Part shown: positions 37,485-46,419 of the stretch, piece by piece
How the letters are laid out: each line of letters begins with the position of its first letter
How positions within the stretch are numbered: position 1 is the stretch's first letter
Assembly: GCF_001662875.1 (NCBI RefSeq)
Contig: NZ_JPVZ01000002.1
Coordinates: 62,001 to 126,000, forward strand
DNA length: 64,000 nt
DNA from: Thalassospira tepidiphila MCCC 1A03514
GTDB taxonomy: Bacteria; Pseudomonadota; Alphaproteobacteria; Rhodospirillales; Thalassospiraceae
Direction: 5' to 3'
Made by a program: the position numbers and the translations under genes
The notes under the pieces: generated by a model
Told to the model about the DNA's origin: nothing
The model's database searches: none
What the model saw: only the letters and a program-made list of their open reading frames with translations

Positions 37485-39893
37485 TCAGGCGCGCAAAGAG
37501 CCACCCGTGGCTTTCTCAACCGCTTCGACAACCTTTTTGCAGACCGCTTCGATTTCTTCTTCGGTCAGGGTTGCCTTGGTCGGCTGCAGCGTGATCGAGA
37601 AGGCGAGTGATTTCTTGCCATCCTCAATCCCCTTGCCAGCATAAAGGTCAAAGATCGTCACATCCGTGATCAGATTGCGATCGGCACCTTTGGCGGCCTT
37701 GATGATCGCCTCTGCCTTCACAGCTTCATCAAGCAGGAAGGCAAAGTCGCGTTCGACCGACTGGAAGCTTGAAGCGTTCAAAGCCGGACGGGCCGTGCCC
37801 TTTTTCTTGGGCATCGGTACGTTTTCAACAAACAGTTCAAACGCCACAACACGACCTTTGACGCCAAGTGCCTTAAGCACCTTCGGATGCAATTCGCCGA
37901 AATAGCCCAGAACATTTTTCGGACCCAGCTGCAGGGCTGCCGAACGGCCCGGGTGATACCATTCCCGTGCACCGTCGGTATTGACCTGAACATTGGCGGC
38001 ATTGGTACCCAGTGCTTCGATCAGGGCTTCGGCATCGGCCTTAACGTCAAAGACGTCGACATCTCGGCGTGAACCGGTCCAGCTGCGCGGGGTTTTTGCA
38101 CCGGAACGCAAGCCTGCGGCCACCAGACGCTGATCGCCCGGCTGATCGCCAAAGAATTCCGGACCCACTTCAAACAGTGCCAGATCGGAAAAACCACGGG
38201 CTTGGTTACGACCGGCCGCCGCAATCATGTTGATCAGGGCGTTCGGACGCATGATATCAAGGTCAGAACTGATCGGGTTCGCCAGATACAGACCGTCTTT
38301 GAGTTCACCAAACAGCTTGGCCCAACGCGAGTCGGTAAATGACCAGGTCACGGTTTCATAAAGACCGCGCGATGCCAGAACGCGGCGGGTCAGGCCAACG
38401 CGTTTCTGGAACGGCGATAAGGCCGGAATCGGCAAGCTGGTTTCACGCTCCAGCGGGACGGTCGGGATTTTGTCATACCCGACAATGCGCAAGACTTCCT
38501 CGACCAGATCGGCTTCACCGATGATGTCCGGACGCCAGGTCGGTGCGACGGCGGTAACGACAGGTGCAGAACCGCTAACCTCAAAGCCCAGCGATTTCAG
38601 GATTTCAATCGCACGATCTGCTTCAACGGCAACGCCGCCCAGCTCACGAATACGATCAATGCGCAGATCAAAGGCGTTACGCGGATTTGGTACTTCGCCA
38701 GCCTTAACGACATGGGATACTTCACCCCCGCAGATCTCGGTGATCAGATGAGTGGCAACTTCCATGCCCCAGGCAACCGACTGCGGATCAACGCCACGCT
38801 CAAACCGATAGCGCGCATCGGAATTGATCTGAAGCTTACGACCGGTCTTGGCAATGCTGATCGGATCAAACAGTGCGCATTCGACAAACACATTGGTCGT
38901 TTCTTCAAGGCAGCCAGTTTCTTCACCACCGATGATGCCACCAATGCCCAGTGCCTTTGCCTGATCGGCAATAACCACCATGGAGTCGGAAAGCGCGTAT
39001 TCCTTGTTATCAAGGGCTGCGATCTTTTCGCCATTGGTCGCATAACGCACGTTGATGTCGCCCGACAGTTTGTCGGCATCAAACACATGCAGCGGGCGAC
39101 CAAGGTCATGAGTAACAAGGTTGGTGATATCCACCAGAGTGGAAATCGGACGCAGCCCAATGGCTTCCAGACGGGCTTTCAGCCATTCCGGGCTTTCGGC
39201 GTTTTTCACACCACGGATGTAACGGCCATAGAAGGCCGGAACTGCATTGTTGGCAGCAATATCGCCGCTAATCGTAACGCCAATCGGGCTGTCAAACGCA
39301 CCAGTAACCGGCTCTTGGCGCGGATCGGCCTTAAGCGTTCCGATGCCCGCAGCCGCCAGATCGCGGGCGATCCCGCGAACACCGGTACAATCCGGGCGGT
39401 TCGGCGTCAGGCCGATTTCAAGGATCGGATCATCCGCACCAAGGACAGACGCAACCGGTGCACCGATTTCGGCATCTTCAGGCAGTTCGATGATGCCGTC
39501 ATGGTCTTCACCAAGGCAAAGCTCGCGGGTGGAGCACATCATGCCCTGGCTTTCAACACCACGGATTTTGCCCGGCTTCAGTTTTGAGCCATCAATCGGA
39601 ATGATCGCACCCGGCTGCGCCAGGGCAACCTTGATGCCGGTACGGGCATTCGGCGCACCACAAACGACCTGAATGATTTTGTCGCCGGTATTAACGCGGC
39701 AAAGCTTCAGGCGGTCAGCATCCGGATGTTGTCCGGCTTCTTCAATGTGGGCGACACGGATGTCGGCAAGGGCTGCCGCGCGGTCGGTCACGCCTTCGAT
39801 TTCAAGACCGATATCGGTCAGTTTTTCTGCAACCACCTCAATCGACGCATCGGTATCAAGGTGCTGTTTCAGCCAATTCAGTGTGAATTTCAT
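37485..39893 (-). CDS. pheT: Phenylalanyl-tRNA synthetase beta subunit
   Basis: The 802-residue beta subunit of the alpha2-beta2 enzyme that charges tRNA-Phe. The N-terminus MKFTLNWLKQHLDTDAS leads into the EMAP-type tRNA-binding domain (about 40-150, VAHIEEAGQHPDADRLKLCRVNTG), then the B3/B4 editing region, B5, and a C-terminal anticodon-binding FDX-ACB domain (from about 705; SSFQSVERDFAFLLDE). It follows pheS by 4 bases on the same strand and is normal in length. Confidence 0.97.
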   Translation of the reverse strand: MKFTLNWLKQHLDTDASIEVVAEKLTDIGLEIEGVTDRAAALADIRVAHIEEAGQHPDADRLKLCRVNTGDKIIQVVCGAPNARTGIKVALAQPGAIIPIDGSKLKPGKIRGVESQGMMCSTRELCLGEDHDGIIELPEDAEIGAPVASVLGADDPILEIGLTPNRPDCTGVRGIARDLAAAGIGTLKADPRQEPVTGAFDSPIGVTISGDIAANNAVPAFYGRYIRGVKNAESPEWLKARLEAIGLRPISTLVDITNLVTHDLGRPLHVFDADKLSGDINVRYATNGEKIAALDNKEYALSDSMVVIADQAKALGIGGIIGGEETGCLEETTNVFVECALFDPISIAKTGRKLQINSDARYRFERGVDPQSVAWGMEVATHLITEICGGEVSHVVKAGEVPNPRNAFDLRIDRIRELGGVAVEADRAIEILKSLGFEVSGSAPVVTAVAPTWRPDIIGEADLVEEVLRIVGYDKIPTVPLERETSLPIPALSPFQKRVGLTRRVLASRGLYETVTWSFTDSRWAKLFGELKDGLYLANPISSDLDIMRPNALINMIAAAGRNQARGFSDLALFEVGPEFFGDQPGDQRLVAAGLRSGAKTPRSWTGSRRDVDVFDVKADAEALIEALGTNAANVQVNTDGAREWYHPGRSAALQLGPKNVLGYFGELHPKVLKALGVKGRVVAFELFVENVPMPKKKGTARPALNASSFQSVERDFAFLLDEAVKAEAIIKAAKGADRNLITDVTIFDLYAGKGIEDGKKSLAFSITLQPTKATLTEEEIEAVCKKVVEAVEKATGGSLRA

Positions 39894-39897
39894 AATC

Positions 39898-40968
39898 TCA
39901 GCCCCTTACCATGTTCGGTACATCCAGCGGCACGAAACCATAATGTTTCAGCCAGCGCAGATCGGTATCGAAGAAGGTGCGAAGATCGGGAATGCCGTAT
40001 TTCAGCATGGCGATACGTTCGATCCCCATACCAAAGGCAAAGCCCTGATATTCTTCCGGATCAAGACCACAGGCGCTCAGCACGCGCGGATGAACCATGC
40101 CGCAGCCCAGAATCTCCAGCCAGTCGTCGCCTTCACCAATCTTGAGCTCCCCACCCTTGCGCGAACAACCGATATCCATTTCGGCACTCGGCTCGGTGAA
40201 CGGGAAGAAGCTTGGGCGATAGCGCACCGGCACATCATCAAGTTCGAAATAGGTTTTGACGAACTCAAGCAGGCAACCCTTGAGGTGACCCATATGGGTT
40301 TTCTTGTCGATCACCAGACCTTCGACCTGATGGAACATCGGCGTATGGGTCATATCGCTGTCAGAGCGATAGGTGCGACCCGGCGCAATGATGCGGATCG
40401 GCGGAGTTTTGGACTGCATGGTCCGGATCTGCACCGGCGAGGTATGGGTACGCAGCACAAGGCGCGATCCATCTTCCTGTTCGGGCAGATAGAAGGTGTC
40501 CTGCATTTCACGCGCGGGGTGTTCCGACGGAATGTTCAGTGCGGTAAAGTTATGGAAGTCGTCTTCAACATCCGGGCCTTCGGCCAGGGCAAAGCCCATT
40601 TCGCCAAAGATCGAGACGATTTCATCAATCGTCTGGCTGATCGGGTGAATGCGGCCCGCGGTTTCATCCGGACGCGAGGACAGGGTGACGTCAATCCGCT
40701 CGCCCGACAGACGCGCCTCGAGGGCGGCATCTTCAAGGGCAGTTTTACGGGTTTCGATTGCGCCAGCGACCTGGTCCTTGACAGCATTAAGTGTCTGACC
40801 AAATTCACGACGCTGGTCAGGGTCCATCTTGCCAAGGTTTTTCATCAGGCCGGTAATGCGGCCTTTCTTGCCAAGGGCGCTGATGCGGACGTCTTCAAGC
40901 GCGGTAAGATCCGCTGCCTTTTCGACTTCCGCCAGAACCTCTTCGCGCAATGCTTCGATGTTTTCCAT
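39898..40968 (-). CDS. pheS: Phenylalanyl-tRNA synthetase alpha subunit
   Basis: The 356-residue catalytic subunit. A coiled-coil N-terminal arm ([20 protein letters not shown]) precedes the class II core with motif 2 [22 protein letters not shown] and motif 3 [17 protein letters not shown]. It lies after rplT, separated by 114 bases containing two hairpins, one of which looks like a terminator or attenuator. Confidence 0.97.
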   Translation of the reverse strand: MENIEALREEVLAEVEKAADLTALEDVRISALGKKGRITGLMKNLGKMDPDQRREFGQTLNAVKDQVAGAIETRKTALEDAALEARLSGERIDVTLSSRPDETAGRIHPISQTIDEIVSIFGEMGFALAEGPDVEDDFHNFTALNIPSEHPAREMQDTFYLPEQEDGSRLVLRTHTSPVQIRTMQSKTPPIRIIAPGRTYRSDSDMTHTPMFHQVEGLVIDKKTHMGHLKGCLLEFVKTYFELDDVPVRYRPSFFPFTEPSAEMDIGCSRKGGELKIGEGDDWLEILGCGMVHPRVLSACGLDPEEYQGFAFGMGIERIAMLKYGIPDLRTFFDTDLRWLKHYGFVPLDVPNMVRG

Positions 40969-41003
40969 AACTTCCGACGCTTTGGCTTGGGTTTAAAAAT
41001 CAC

Positions 41004-41036
41004 AAAAAGAAAAGGGACGGCCAATATGGCCGCCCC
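41004..41036 (-). terminator. Terminator or attenuator between rplT and pheS
   Basis: On the minus strand GGGGCGGCCA / TGGCCGTCCC forms a 10-base-pair stem with a 3-base loop, followed by a TTTTC-TTTTT run. A second perfect hairpin (8-base-pair, AAACCTTT/AAAGGTTT, 41062-41081) without a T-run lies immediately after the rplT stop. No leader peptide with phenylalanine codons is apparent, so classical pheST attenuation is not evident. Confidence 0.8.
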
Positions 41037-41082
41037 TGATCAAATCAGGCAAGTGCCGATGAAACCTTTTTACAAAGGTTTA

Positions 41083-41439
41083 TCAGTCCAGTGCAGCCTG
41101 CGCCTGGGTGACCAGAGCTTTGAAAGCTTCCGGCTCACGCACTGCGATGTCGGCAAGAACCTTACGGTCCAGTTCAACACCAGCCTTTTTCAGGCCATTC
41201 ATGAACTGGGAATAGCTCAGACCGTTCTCACGTGCGCCAGCGTTGATACGCTGAATCCAGAGCGAGCGGAACTGGCGTTTCTTAACGCGACGATCGCGGT
41301 ATGCATACTGCAGACCTTTTTCCACAGCCTGAACGGCGGTGCGGAAAGTATTGTTGCGGCGACCGCGGTAACCCTTGGCAGCCTTAATAACCTTGCGGTG
41401 ACGAGCGTGTGAAGACACGCCCCCTTTTACACGAGCCAT
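41083..41439 (-). CDS. rplT: 50S ribosomal protein L20
   Basis: A 118-residue L20, essential for early 50S assembly: [33 protein letters not shown] and [19 protein letters not shown] are hallmark segments. It follows rpmI by 17 bases. Confidence 0.98.
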   Translation of the reverse strand: MARVKGGVSSHARHRKVIKAAKGYRGRRNNTFRTAVQAVEKGLQYAYRDRRVKKRQFRSLWIQRINAGARENGLSYSQFMNGLKKAGVELDRKVLADIAVREPEAFKALVTQAQAALD

Positions 41440-41456
41440 TTAACTCTCCTTCAACC

Positions 41457-41654
41457 TTAACCGTACGGCAGGAATTTTTTGACGATGCGGGCATCTGCGT
41501 CACAGAGAATCTCCGTGCCACGTGCCTGGCGCTTCATCTTGGTCGGTTTCGCAGTCAGAAGGTGGCGCTTGTTTGCCACGTTGTGACGGACTTTTCCGCT
41601 GGCGGTCAGGCGAAAGCGTTTTTTCGCACTCGCTTTGGTCTTCATCTTGGGCAT
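41457..41654 (-). CDS. rpmI: 50S ribosomal protein L35
   Basis: A 65-residue L35 starting MPKMKTKASAKKRFRLTASGK and ending ARIVKKFLPYG. ATG at 41654 follows AAGGAT; an in-frame extension to 41708 is not supported. First gene of the rpmI-rplT unit. Confidence 0.97.
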   Translation of the reverse strand: MPKMKTKASAKKRFRLTASGKVRHNVANKRHLLTAKPTKMKRQARGTEILCDADARIVKKFLPYG

Positions 41655-41764
41655 TTTTCTATCCTTGCAAAAGCAATGAAAACGAAATCCCCTACGGCGG
41701 CTGGGCATGCCCTGAAGGATCTATATAAACCTTCCAGCCTCACCACCTGTTTTGGGGACGGGTG

Positions 41765-41793
41765 GTTATAGACTCCGACTTTACCTTTTTCAA
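41765..41793 (-). promoter_or_regulatory. Promoter of rpmI-rplT
   Basis: On the minus strand TTGAAA (41793-41788) and TATAAC (41770-41765) are exactly 17 bases apart. The roughly 100-base leader can form several short hairpins (ACCACC/GGTGGT and GGGCATGCCC), as expected for an autoregulated ribosomal-protein leader; I could not match it to a known L20 leader class. Confidence 0.7.
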
Positions 41794-41907
41794 GGGCCAA
41801 TTCAGCCCTTTCCCCTTGCTTTTTGGGACATTGAGCCGCCATTGTGCGCAGGCACCACTTTTTCAGACCCAATCCATCATCGCGCATTTTGCCATCTGAC
41901 TGATCAC

Positions 41908-42858
41908 ATGTCGCAAATCACATCAATCATTTTGCCATTCTTTGCACTGATCGGCCTTGGCTGGATTGGCGGCAAGTTCAAGATCGTATCACCCGACGGG
42001 ATGCGCGGCATCAACGGGTTTGTGTTCTATTTTGCGCTGCCCGCCCTGTTGTTCAAGGCACTTGCAACCCGAAGCCCGTCAGAGATTTGGCAGCCTGACA
42101 TCATCGTCGCCTACGGCGGTGGTACTCTGGTGGTTTATGGCATTTCGCGGATCATCGCCTCACGCGTGTTCCATCTTGATCCAGCCAGCCAGACGCTGTT
42201 TTCCTTTGCCGGAACCATGGGCAATGTCGGCTTCATGGGGCTTCCGCTGATCATCGGGTTACTTGGCCCACTGGCGACTGTGCCGCTGATTGTCGCACTT
42301 GCAGTTGATTTGATTGTGATGTTGCCGCTCTCGCTTTTGTTGCTGGAAGGGACAAAGCACGCCAAGGGCAGCCAACCGACAGGCAAGATCATAAGAGGTA
42401 CCCTGACGAACCCTGTTGTGCTTGCAATTATCATCGGTGTGCTTGCAAGCTTGCTTGATCTGGATTGGCCCGACGGCGTTGACTACTTGCTGGACTTGTT
42501 GGGGCAAAGTGCAGGCCCGGCGGCATTGTTTGCCATTGGCGTTGCGCTGGTTGGGCGACCGATTGCCGAAAAGCGCGCCGAACTTGCCACCATGTCGGTT
42601 GCCAAACTGATTGTGCACCCCATTGCAGTATTTATCGGGTTTTGGATTGTTGGCTCGGCAAGCGGGCTTGAAACAAAGGCCGTCTTGTTACTGGCAGCTC
42701 TTCCGACAGCGGGAAATGTGTTCGTGATAGCAACGACCTATGACCGCTATATCGTGCGCAGTTCGTCGATCGTGCTGGTGACCACCGCACTTGGCGTGGT
42801 CAGCTTTTCCATCTTCTCGGTCTATATTGAGACGATTGCCGGGTGGCTTGGCCATTAA
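41908..42858 (+). CDS. AEC-family transporter (auxin efflux carrier fold)
   Basis: A 316-residue inner-membrane transporter with about 10 helices, family of malonate/auxin/organic-acid carriers. Visible segments are ILPFFALIGLGWIGGKF, GINGFVFYFALPALLFKALA and the second-half GQSAGPAALFAIGVAL, which shows the internal repeat of the fold with the conserved crossover proline region. Substrate cannot be told. ATG at 41908 has a poor ribosome site. It is divergent from rpmI and lies between rpmI and infC. Confidence 0.85.
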   Translation: MSQITSIILPFFALIGLGWIGGKFKIVSPDGMRGINGFVFYFALPALLFKALATRSPSEIWQPDIIVAYGGGTLVVYGISRIIASRVFHLDPASQTLFSFAGTMGNVGFMGLPLIIGLLGPLATVPLIVALAVDLIVMLPLSLLLLEGTKHAKGSQPTGKIIRGTLTNPVVLAIIIGVLASLLDLDWPDGVDYLLDLLGQSAGPAALFAIGVALVGRPIAEKRAELATMSVAKLIVHPIAVFIGFWIVGSASGLETKAVLLLAALPTAGNVFVIATTYDRYIVRSSSIVLVTTALGVVSFSIFSVYIETIAGWLGH

Positions 42859-42921
42859 AAGGGCCGGAGCAGCCTGAGATCAGCAAGAATGGCCGAAAAC
42901 ATCATGGGCTTCAGGCAACGG

Positions 42922-43326
42922 TCAGATAGCGGTCTTGATAGTGTGTGCCCTACCGATCCATTTTTCGATTCGGCTCATCAGTTTTTCGCGATTGATCGGT
43001 TTCAACACGAAATCATTGCCGCCGGCGGCAACACCACCCCGCAGGTCTTCTTCCCCCTGACGCGCCGTGACATAAATGATTGCGCAGGCCAGATCGGGAA
43101 ACTGGGTCCGGACATTGATCGCGGTCTCGAACCCGTTCATGTCAGGCATCATGATATCCATCAGGATGATGCGCGGACGTTTGGTCATGAGAAGTTTAAG
43201 AAGATCCTTGCCAGAGGAAACACCCTGAAACGTGAACCCGCCGCTTTCGACGATTCGTTTCAGAAGAACCAGACTTTTGGGGTCATCATCGACGCCCACG
43301 ATCAAAAGATCATTTCCGACTGGCAT
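42922..43326 (-). CDS. Single-domain response regulator (CheY-like)
   Basis: A 134-residue receiver domain with no output domain. The acidic pocket DDD (13-15), phospho-acceptor Asp57 in ILMDIMMPDMNG, Thr87 and Lys109 are all present, so it should be phosphorylatable. Such proteins act by protein contact or in phosphorelays. No kinase is adjacent. It is 51 bases downstream of infC but separated from it by a terminator. Confidence 0.9.
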   Translation of the reverse strand: MPVGNDLLIVGVDDDPKSLVLLKRIVESGGFTFQGVSSGKDLLKLLMTKRPRIILMDIMMPDMNGFETAINVRTQFPDLACAIIYVTARQGEEDLRGGVAAGGNDFVLKPINREKLMSRIEKWIGRAHTIKTAI

Positions 43327-43356
43327 GGCATTCCCTCTTTGGCTTGAACCTTGGGG

Positions 43357-43388
43357 TAAAAGGCAAAACGCCGCGTCTTAACGCGGCG
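43357..43388 (-). terminator. Terminator of infC overlapping its stop codon
   Basis: On the minus strand CGCCGCGT and ACGCGGCG form a perfect 8-base-pair stem whose TAAG loop contains the infC stop codon TAA, followed by a TTTT-GCC-TTTT run. The 3' end of the gene therefore encodes its own terminator. Confidence 0.85.
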
Positions 43389-43914
43389 CCAGTACCATAA
43401 TCATAACACGGCCTTCCATCTTTGGCATCATCTCCGGTTTTGCGAGGTCCTCAAGGTCCCCCGAAAAACGCTGGAGCATGCCAAGACCGAGGTCCTGGTG
43501 AGCCATCTCACGTCCGCGGAAACGCAACGTGACTTTCACCTTGTCTCCACCGCCAAGAAACTTCTGCGCAGCACGCAGTTTGACGTTGTAGTCATGGATA
43601 TCGATGTTCGGACGGAGTTTGATCTCCTTGACCTCGATAACCTTCTGTTTCTTTTTGGCCTCGTTTTGCTTCTTGCTTTGTTCGTATTTGAACTTGCCGT
43701 AATCAATCAGCTTGCAAACTGGCGGCTCGGCATTCGGAGCGACTTCGACAAGATCAAGTCCAGCTTCCGCTGCCATTTCAATGCCTTCACGCACCGTCAT
43801 CGGGTCGGACATGTTGCCTTCAGAGTCAACAACACAGATGGAACGGGCTTTGATATCCTCATTGACGCGCGGACCTTCCTTGGTCGGCTGCATCGGTTTG
43901 CGTGGTCGTGCTAT
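43378..43914 (-). CDS. infC: Translation initiation factor IF-3, apparent AUA start
   Basis: A 178-residue IF3, which proofreads start codons on the 30S subunit. [47 protein letters not shown] and the C-terminal [19 protein letters not shown] are hallmark segments. The best start is an ATA at 43914: AGGAG lies 7 bases upstream, the protein then has the normal length, and no ATG or GTG occurs nearby in frame (nearest ATGs at 43968 and 43893 have no ribosome site). Rare non-AUG starts of infC are known and give negative autoregulation. The [10 protein letters not shown] region confirms the frame. Confidence 0.92.
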   Translation of the reverse strand: MARPRKPMQPTKEGPRVNEDIKARSICVVDSEGNMSDPMTVREGIEMAAEAGLDLVEVAPNAEPPVCKLIDYGKFKYEQSKKQNEAKKKQKVIEVKEIKLRPNIDIHDYNVKLRAAQKFLGGGDKVKVTLRFRGREMAHQDLGLGMLQRFSGDLEDLAKPEMMPKMEGRVMIMVLAPR

Positions 43915-44116
43915 GGATAATCTCCTATGGTCATCAAACAAATCGGTTAGAAACAGAAAAACACGCAAGGACGTTCAGGGATGTTTTCCTTGAAACCTGA
44001 CCTAGCATATCCACGTGCGTTCAGAAAGCAATGATTTTAGGCAATTACAGCGCCCTCAAAGCGCCATTTTCCGCGCCTTTGTCCGAGATCGCCAAATTAC
44101 ACTGAAACCTGAATTT

Positions 44117-45151
44117 TTAGTCTGTCAAATCGAGACGTTCGCGAATGACTTCCATCACCCGGTTAACGGTGAGTTGGCGCAGATCACTCTCGCGTACAAT
44201 ACTGACTGCATTCGGCCCATGACCGCGCGGCGCACTGAGTTTCGGATCTGAGTCACGCGAAAACAATACAACTGATGGTGCTCCAGCAGCGGCGGCGATA
44301 TGCATTGGCCCTGTATCATTGCCAATCGCCAAAACCGAACGCGCTGCAAGCGATGCAATATCAAGAAACCCGGTACGACCCATCAGATTGCGTGCCTTCG
44401 GGCACATCTGATCAATCCGGTTCAGAACATCTGCTTCGCTATTGGTTCCGATCAGAACCGGGGTCAACCTATAGTCTGCCAGTTTCTTGGCAAGAAGACC
44501 GAACCGCTCAGCCGGCCAGCGTTTTGCCGGGCGATGCGGTGCACCACCTGGACAGATCAGGACAAACGGGCTTCGAATGCCAAAGCGGTCTAGGTCTATA
44601 TCGGGCCCCGAAATGTATGGTGCTGGAACATCCTTGATACCGGCATCAGCAAGCTGGTCCGCATGTCGATCAATCGTATGCATATTTGAGCGCTCAGAAT
44701 TGGCATGTGGATGAGAGCACCCACGCGCAATCCCTGACCATTCCGGCTTGGGTCCCGGCCAAAACAGCTTGTAGTAAAATCCGGACCGATCCGAGGTCTG
44801 CAGATCATAAACCCGATCAAAATTACCGTTCCGCAAAAACCGGCGCAGTGCCAAGACTTCGCGCAACTGGCTCAGCTTCGGGCGACGGTCGATGGCAATT
44901 GAGTCAAAAAAGCCACTGGACTTCATCAGATCAACATAAGGCCGCGTGGTCAGCACCGTGATATGCGCATCTGGATGGGCGGCACGGATGGCCGCAAACG
45001 GACCCATCGCCAAGACAACGTCGCCAAGCGCAGAAAGTTTGATGACAAGTATGCGTTTGCGCTTGGACTCTTCCGTCCCTTCCACAGGCTGTTCATCAAC
45101 CCAGAAATCATCAGGATTCACGGACATGCTTTCGGTTTTATTGTCGGTCAT
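44117..45151 (-). CDS. GT9 glycosyltransferase, ADP-heptose:LPS heptosyltransferase family
   Basis: A 344-residue GT9 enzyme that adds heptose to the lipopolysaccharide core at the inner face of the cytoplasmic membrane. Family marks are ILVIKLSALGDVVLAMGPFAAIRAAHPDA at residues 34-62, ICPGGAPHRPAKRWPAERF and the C-terminal IGNDTGPMHIAAAAGAPSVVLFS with the nucleotide-sugar contacts. An extra 30-residue acidic N-terminus precedes the core. It overlaps the upstream GT4 gene by 4 bases (ATGA). Acceptor position cannot be told. Confidence 0.88.
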   Translation of the reverse strand: MTDNKTESMSVNPDDFWVDEQPVEGTEESKRKRILVIKLSALGDVVLAMGPFAAIRAAHPDAHITVLTTRPYVDLMKSSGFFDSIAIDRRPKLSQLREVLALRRFLRNGNFDRVYDLQTSDRSGFYYKLFWPGPKPEWSGIARGCSHPHANSERSNMHTIDRHADQLADAGIKDVPAPYISGPDIDLDRFGIRSPFVLICPGGAPHRPAKRWPAERFGLLAKKLADYRLTPVLIGTNSEADVLNRIDQMCPKARNLMGRTGFLDIASLAARSVLAIGNDTGPMHIAAAAGAPSVVLFSRDSDPKLSAPRGHGPNAVSIVRESDLRQLTVNRVMEVIRERLDLTD

Positions 45152-46380
45152 GCGGCGTTCCCGATGACCCGTTTCAGCGTCTTGGCATAGACATTTAGTG
45201 TCCGCTCAGCCATTTGTTCCAAAGAGAATTCTGCAATCACATGATCCCGTCCCTTTATCGCCAACTTGGCGCGCTTTTCAGGTGTCAGGCTAAGAACCTG
45301 AACCAAAGCACGGGACAGTTGATCAACCTTGCCTGGACTTACGAGCCAACCAGTTTCGCCGGGCAGTACAGTTTCCATCGCCCCGCCATGCGCCGTAGAA
45401 ACAACTGGCCGCCCCATTGCCTGCGCTTCAGAGGGGATACGACCAAAAGCCTCCGGCTGAGTTGACGGACAGGCCACGACATCAGCAAGCATGTATGCTG
45501 CTGGCATATCGTTGCAGTGGTCTACAATGTGCACAACATCCTCAAGACCCAGCTTATGCGTGATCTGCAAGACCTCTTCGCGATAGCCTGTGCGGCCCTG
45601 ATCGGATCCAACAATCAAACAGCGAACCTTCCGGTGTCCAAGTGCCTCAAGAACGGCCGGCAGTGCCTTTATCAGGAAACCATGCCCCTTCCAGCGCGTG
45701 ATACGCCCCGGCAACATGATGACATATTCCTCACCATTCAAACGCCATTGGTTGGAAAGCGCAATCAGGCGTTCCTGACTGACATTTTCCGGATTGAACA
45801 AATCAACATTCGTCCCACGCGGGACGATATTGAGACGATCCGGATCGACCTTGTAATATTTGTTGATGTGATTGGCGATGTGCTTGGAAATCGCGATCAC
45901 CTGATCACCCATGGTCATGATCGCGTTATAGCGGCGCTTAAACGGGTTGTTGTATCCGGAATAGGTGCCGTGGAAGGTCGTCACAAACGGAATGCCGGTC
46001 TTGCGCGCCGCAAAATAGGCACTCCAGGCCGGGGCGCGCGAACGGGCATGAATGATATCAACACCCTCTTCGCGGATCAGCTTGACCAACGCATCGATAT
46101 TCTTGCGCATGGTCAGAATATTTTTTGATTTAAGCGGCAGGGTGATGTGCTTGGCACCAAACCGATCAAGTTCACGTTCGAGCCGACCGCCCTGGGATGC
46201 GACAAGCGCCTTGCCTCCGCCATCGACAATTGCGCGCGCGATATCAACTGTTCCGCGCTCCACACCACCGGCATCAAGTTCGGGAAGCACCTGTAAAATA
46301 ACGGCAGGCCGATAGTCCCCGCCTTGCGCTTGGGGCTCTGATCGATAGACTGTTTCTGTCATTACTTCTGACGCGCTCAT
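45148..46380 (-). CDS. GT4 glycosyltransferase, LPS/polysaccharide
   Basis: A 410-residue GT-B retaining glycosyltransferase. VLPELDAGGVERGTVDIARAI begins the N-terminal Rossmann domain, VTTFHGTYSGYNNPFKRRYN is the acceptor side, and EAFGRIPSEAQAMGRPVVSTAHGGAMETV carries the donor-binding EX7E motif. ATG at 46380 with GGAG five bases upstream was chosen. The coupled GT9 gene suggests a role in lipopolysaccharide core or O-antigen assembly. It is divergent from the hydrolase gene. Confidence 0.88.
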   Translation of the reverse strand: MSASEVMTETVYRSEPQAQGGDYRPAVILQVLPELDAGGVERGTVDIARAIVDGGGKALVASQGGRLERELDRFGAKHITLPLKSKNILTMRKNIDALVKLIREEGVDIIHARSRAPAWSAYFAARKTGIPFVTTFHGTYSGYNNPFKRRYNAIMTMGDQVIAISKHIANHINKYYKVDPDRLNIVPRGTNVDLFNPENVSQERLIALSNQWRLNGEEYVIMLPGRITRWKGHGFLIKALPAVLEALGHRKVRCLIVGSDQGRTGYREEVLQITHKLGLEDVVHIVDHCNDMPAAYMLADVVACPSTQPEAFGRIPSEAQAMGRPVVSTAHGGAMETVLPGETGWLVSPGKVDQLSRALVQVLSLTPEKRAKLAIKGRDHVIAEFSLEQMAERTLNVYAKTLKRVIGNAA

Positions 46381-46419
46381 GCAACTCCAACCACCAACAC
46401 CCAAGGACAATTGCCCCGG

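Noticed and set aside
39673-41412. 579-codon plus-strand frame opposite pheT, pheS and rplT
   Set aside because: It spans three well-defined minus-strand genes, including their intergenic terminator, and has no domain.
44117-46380. Two-gene glycosyltransferase pair as a horizontally acquired island
   Set aside because: Composition and gene overlap look like the neighbours, and there are no mobile-element remnants or direct repeats at the borders.
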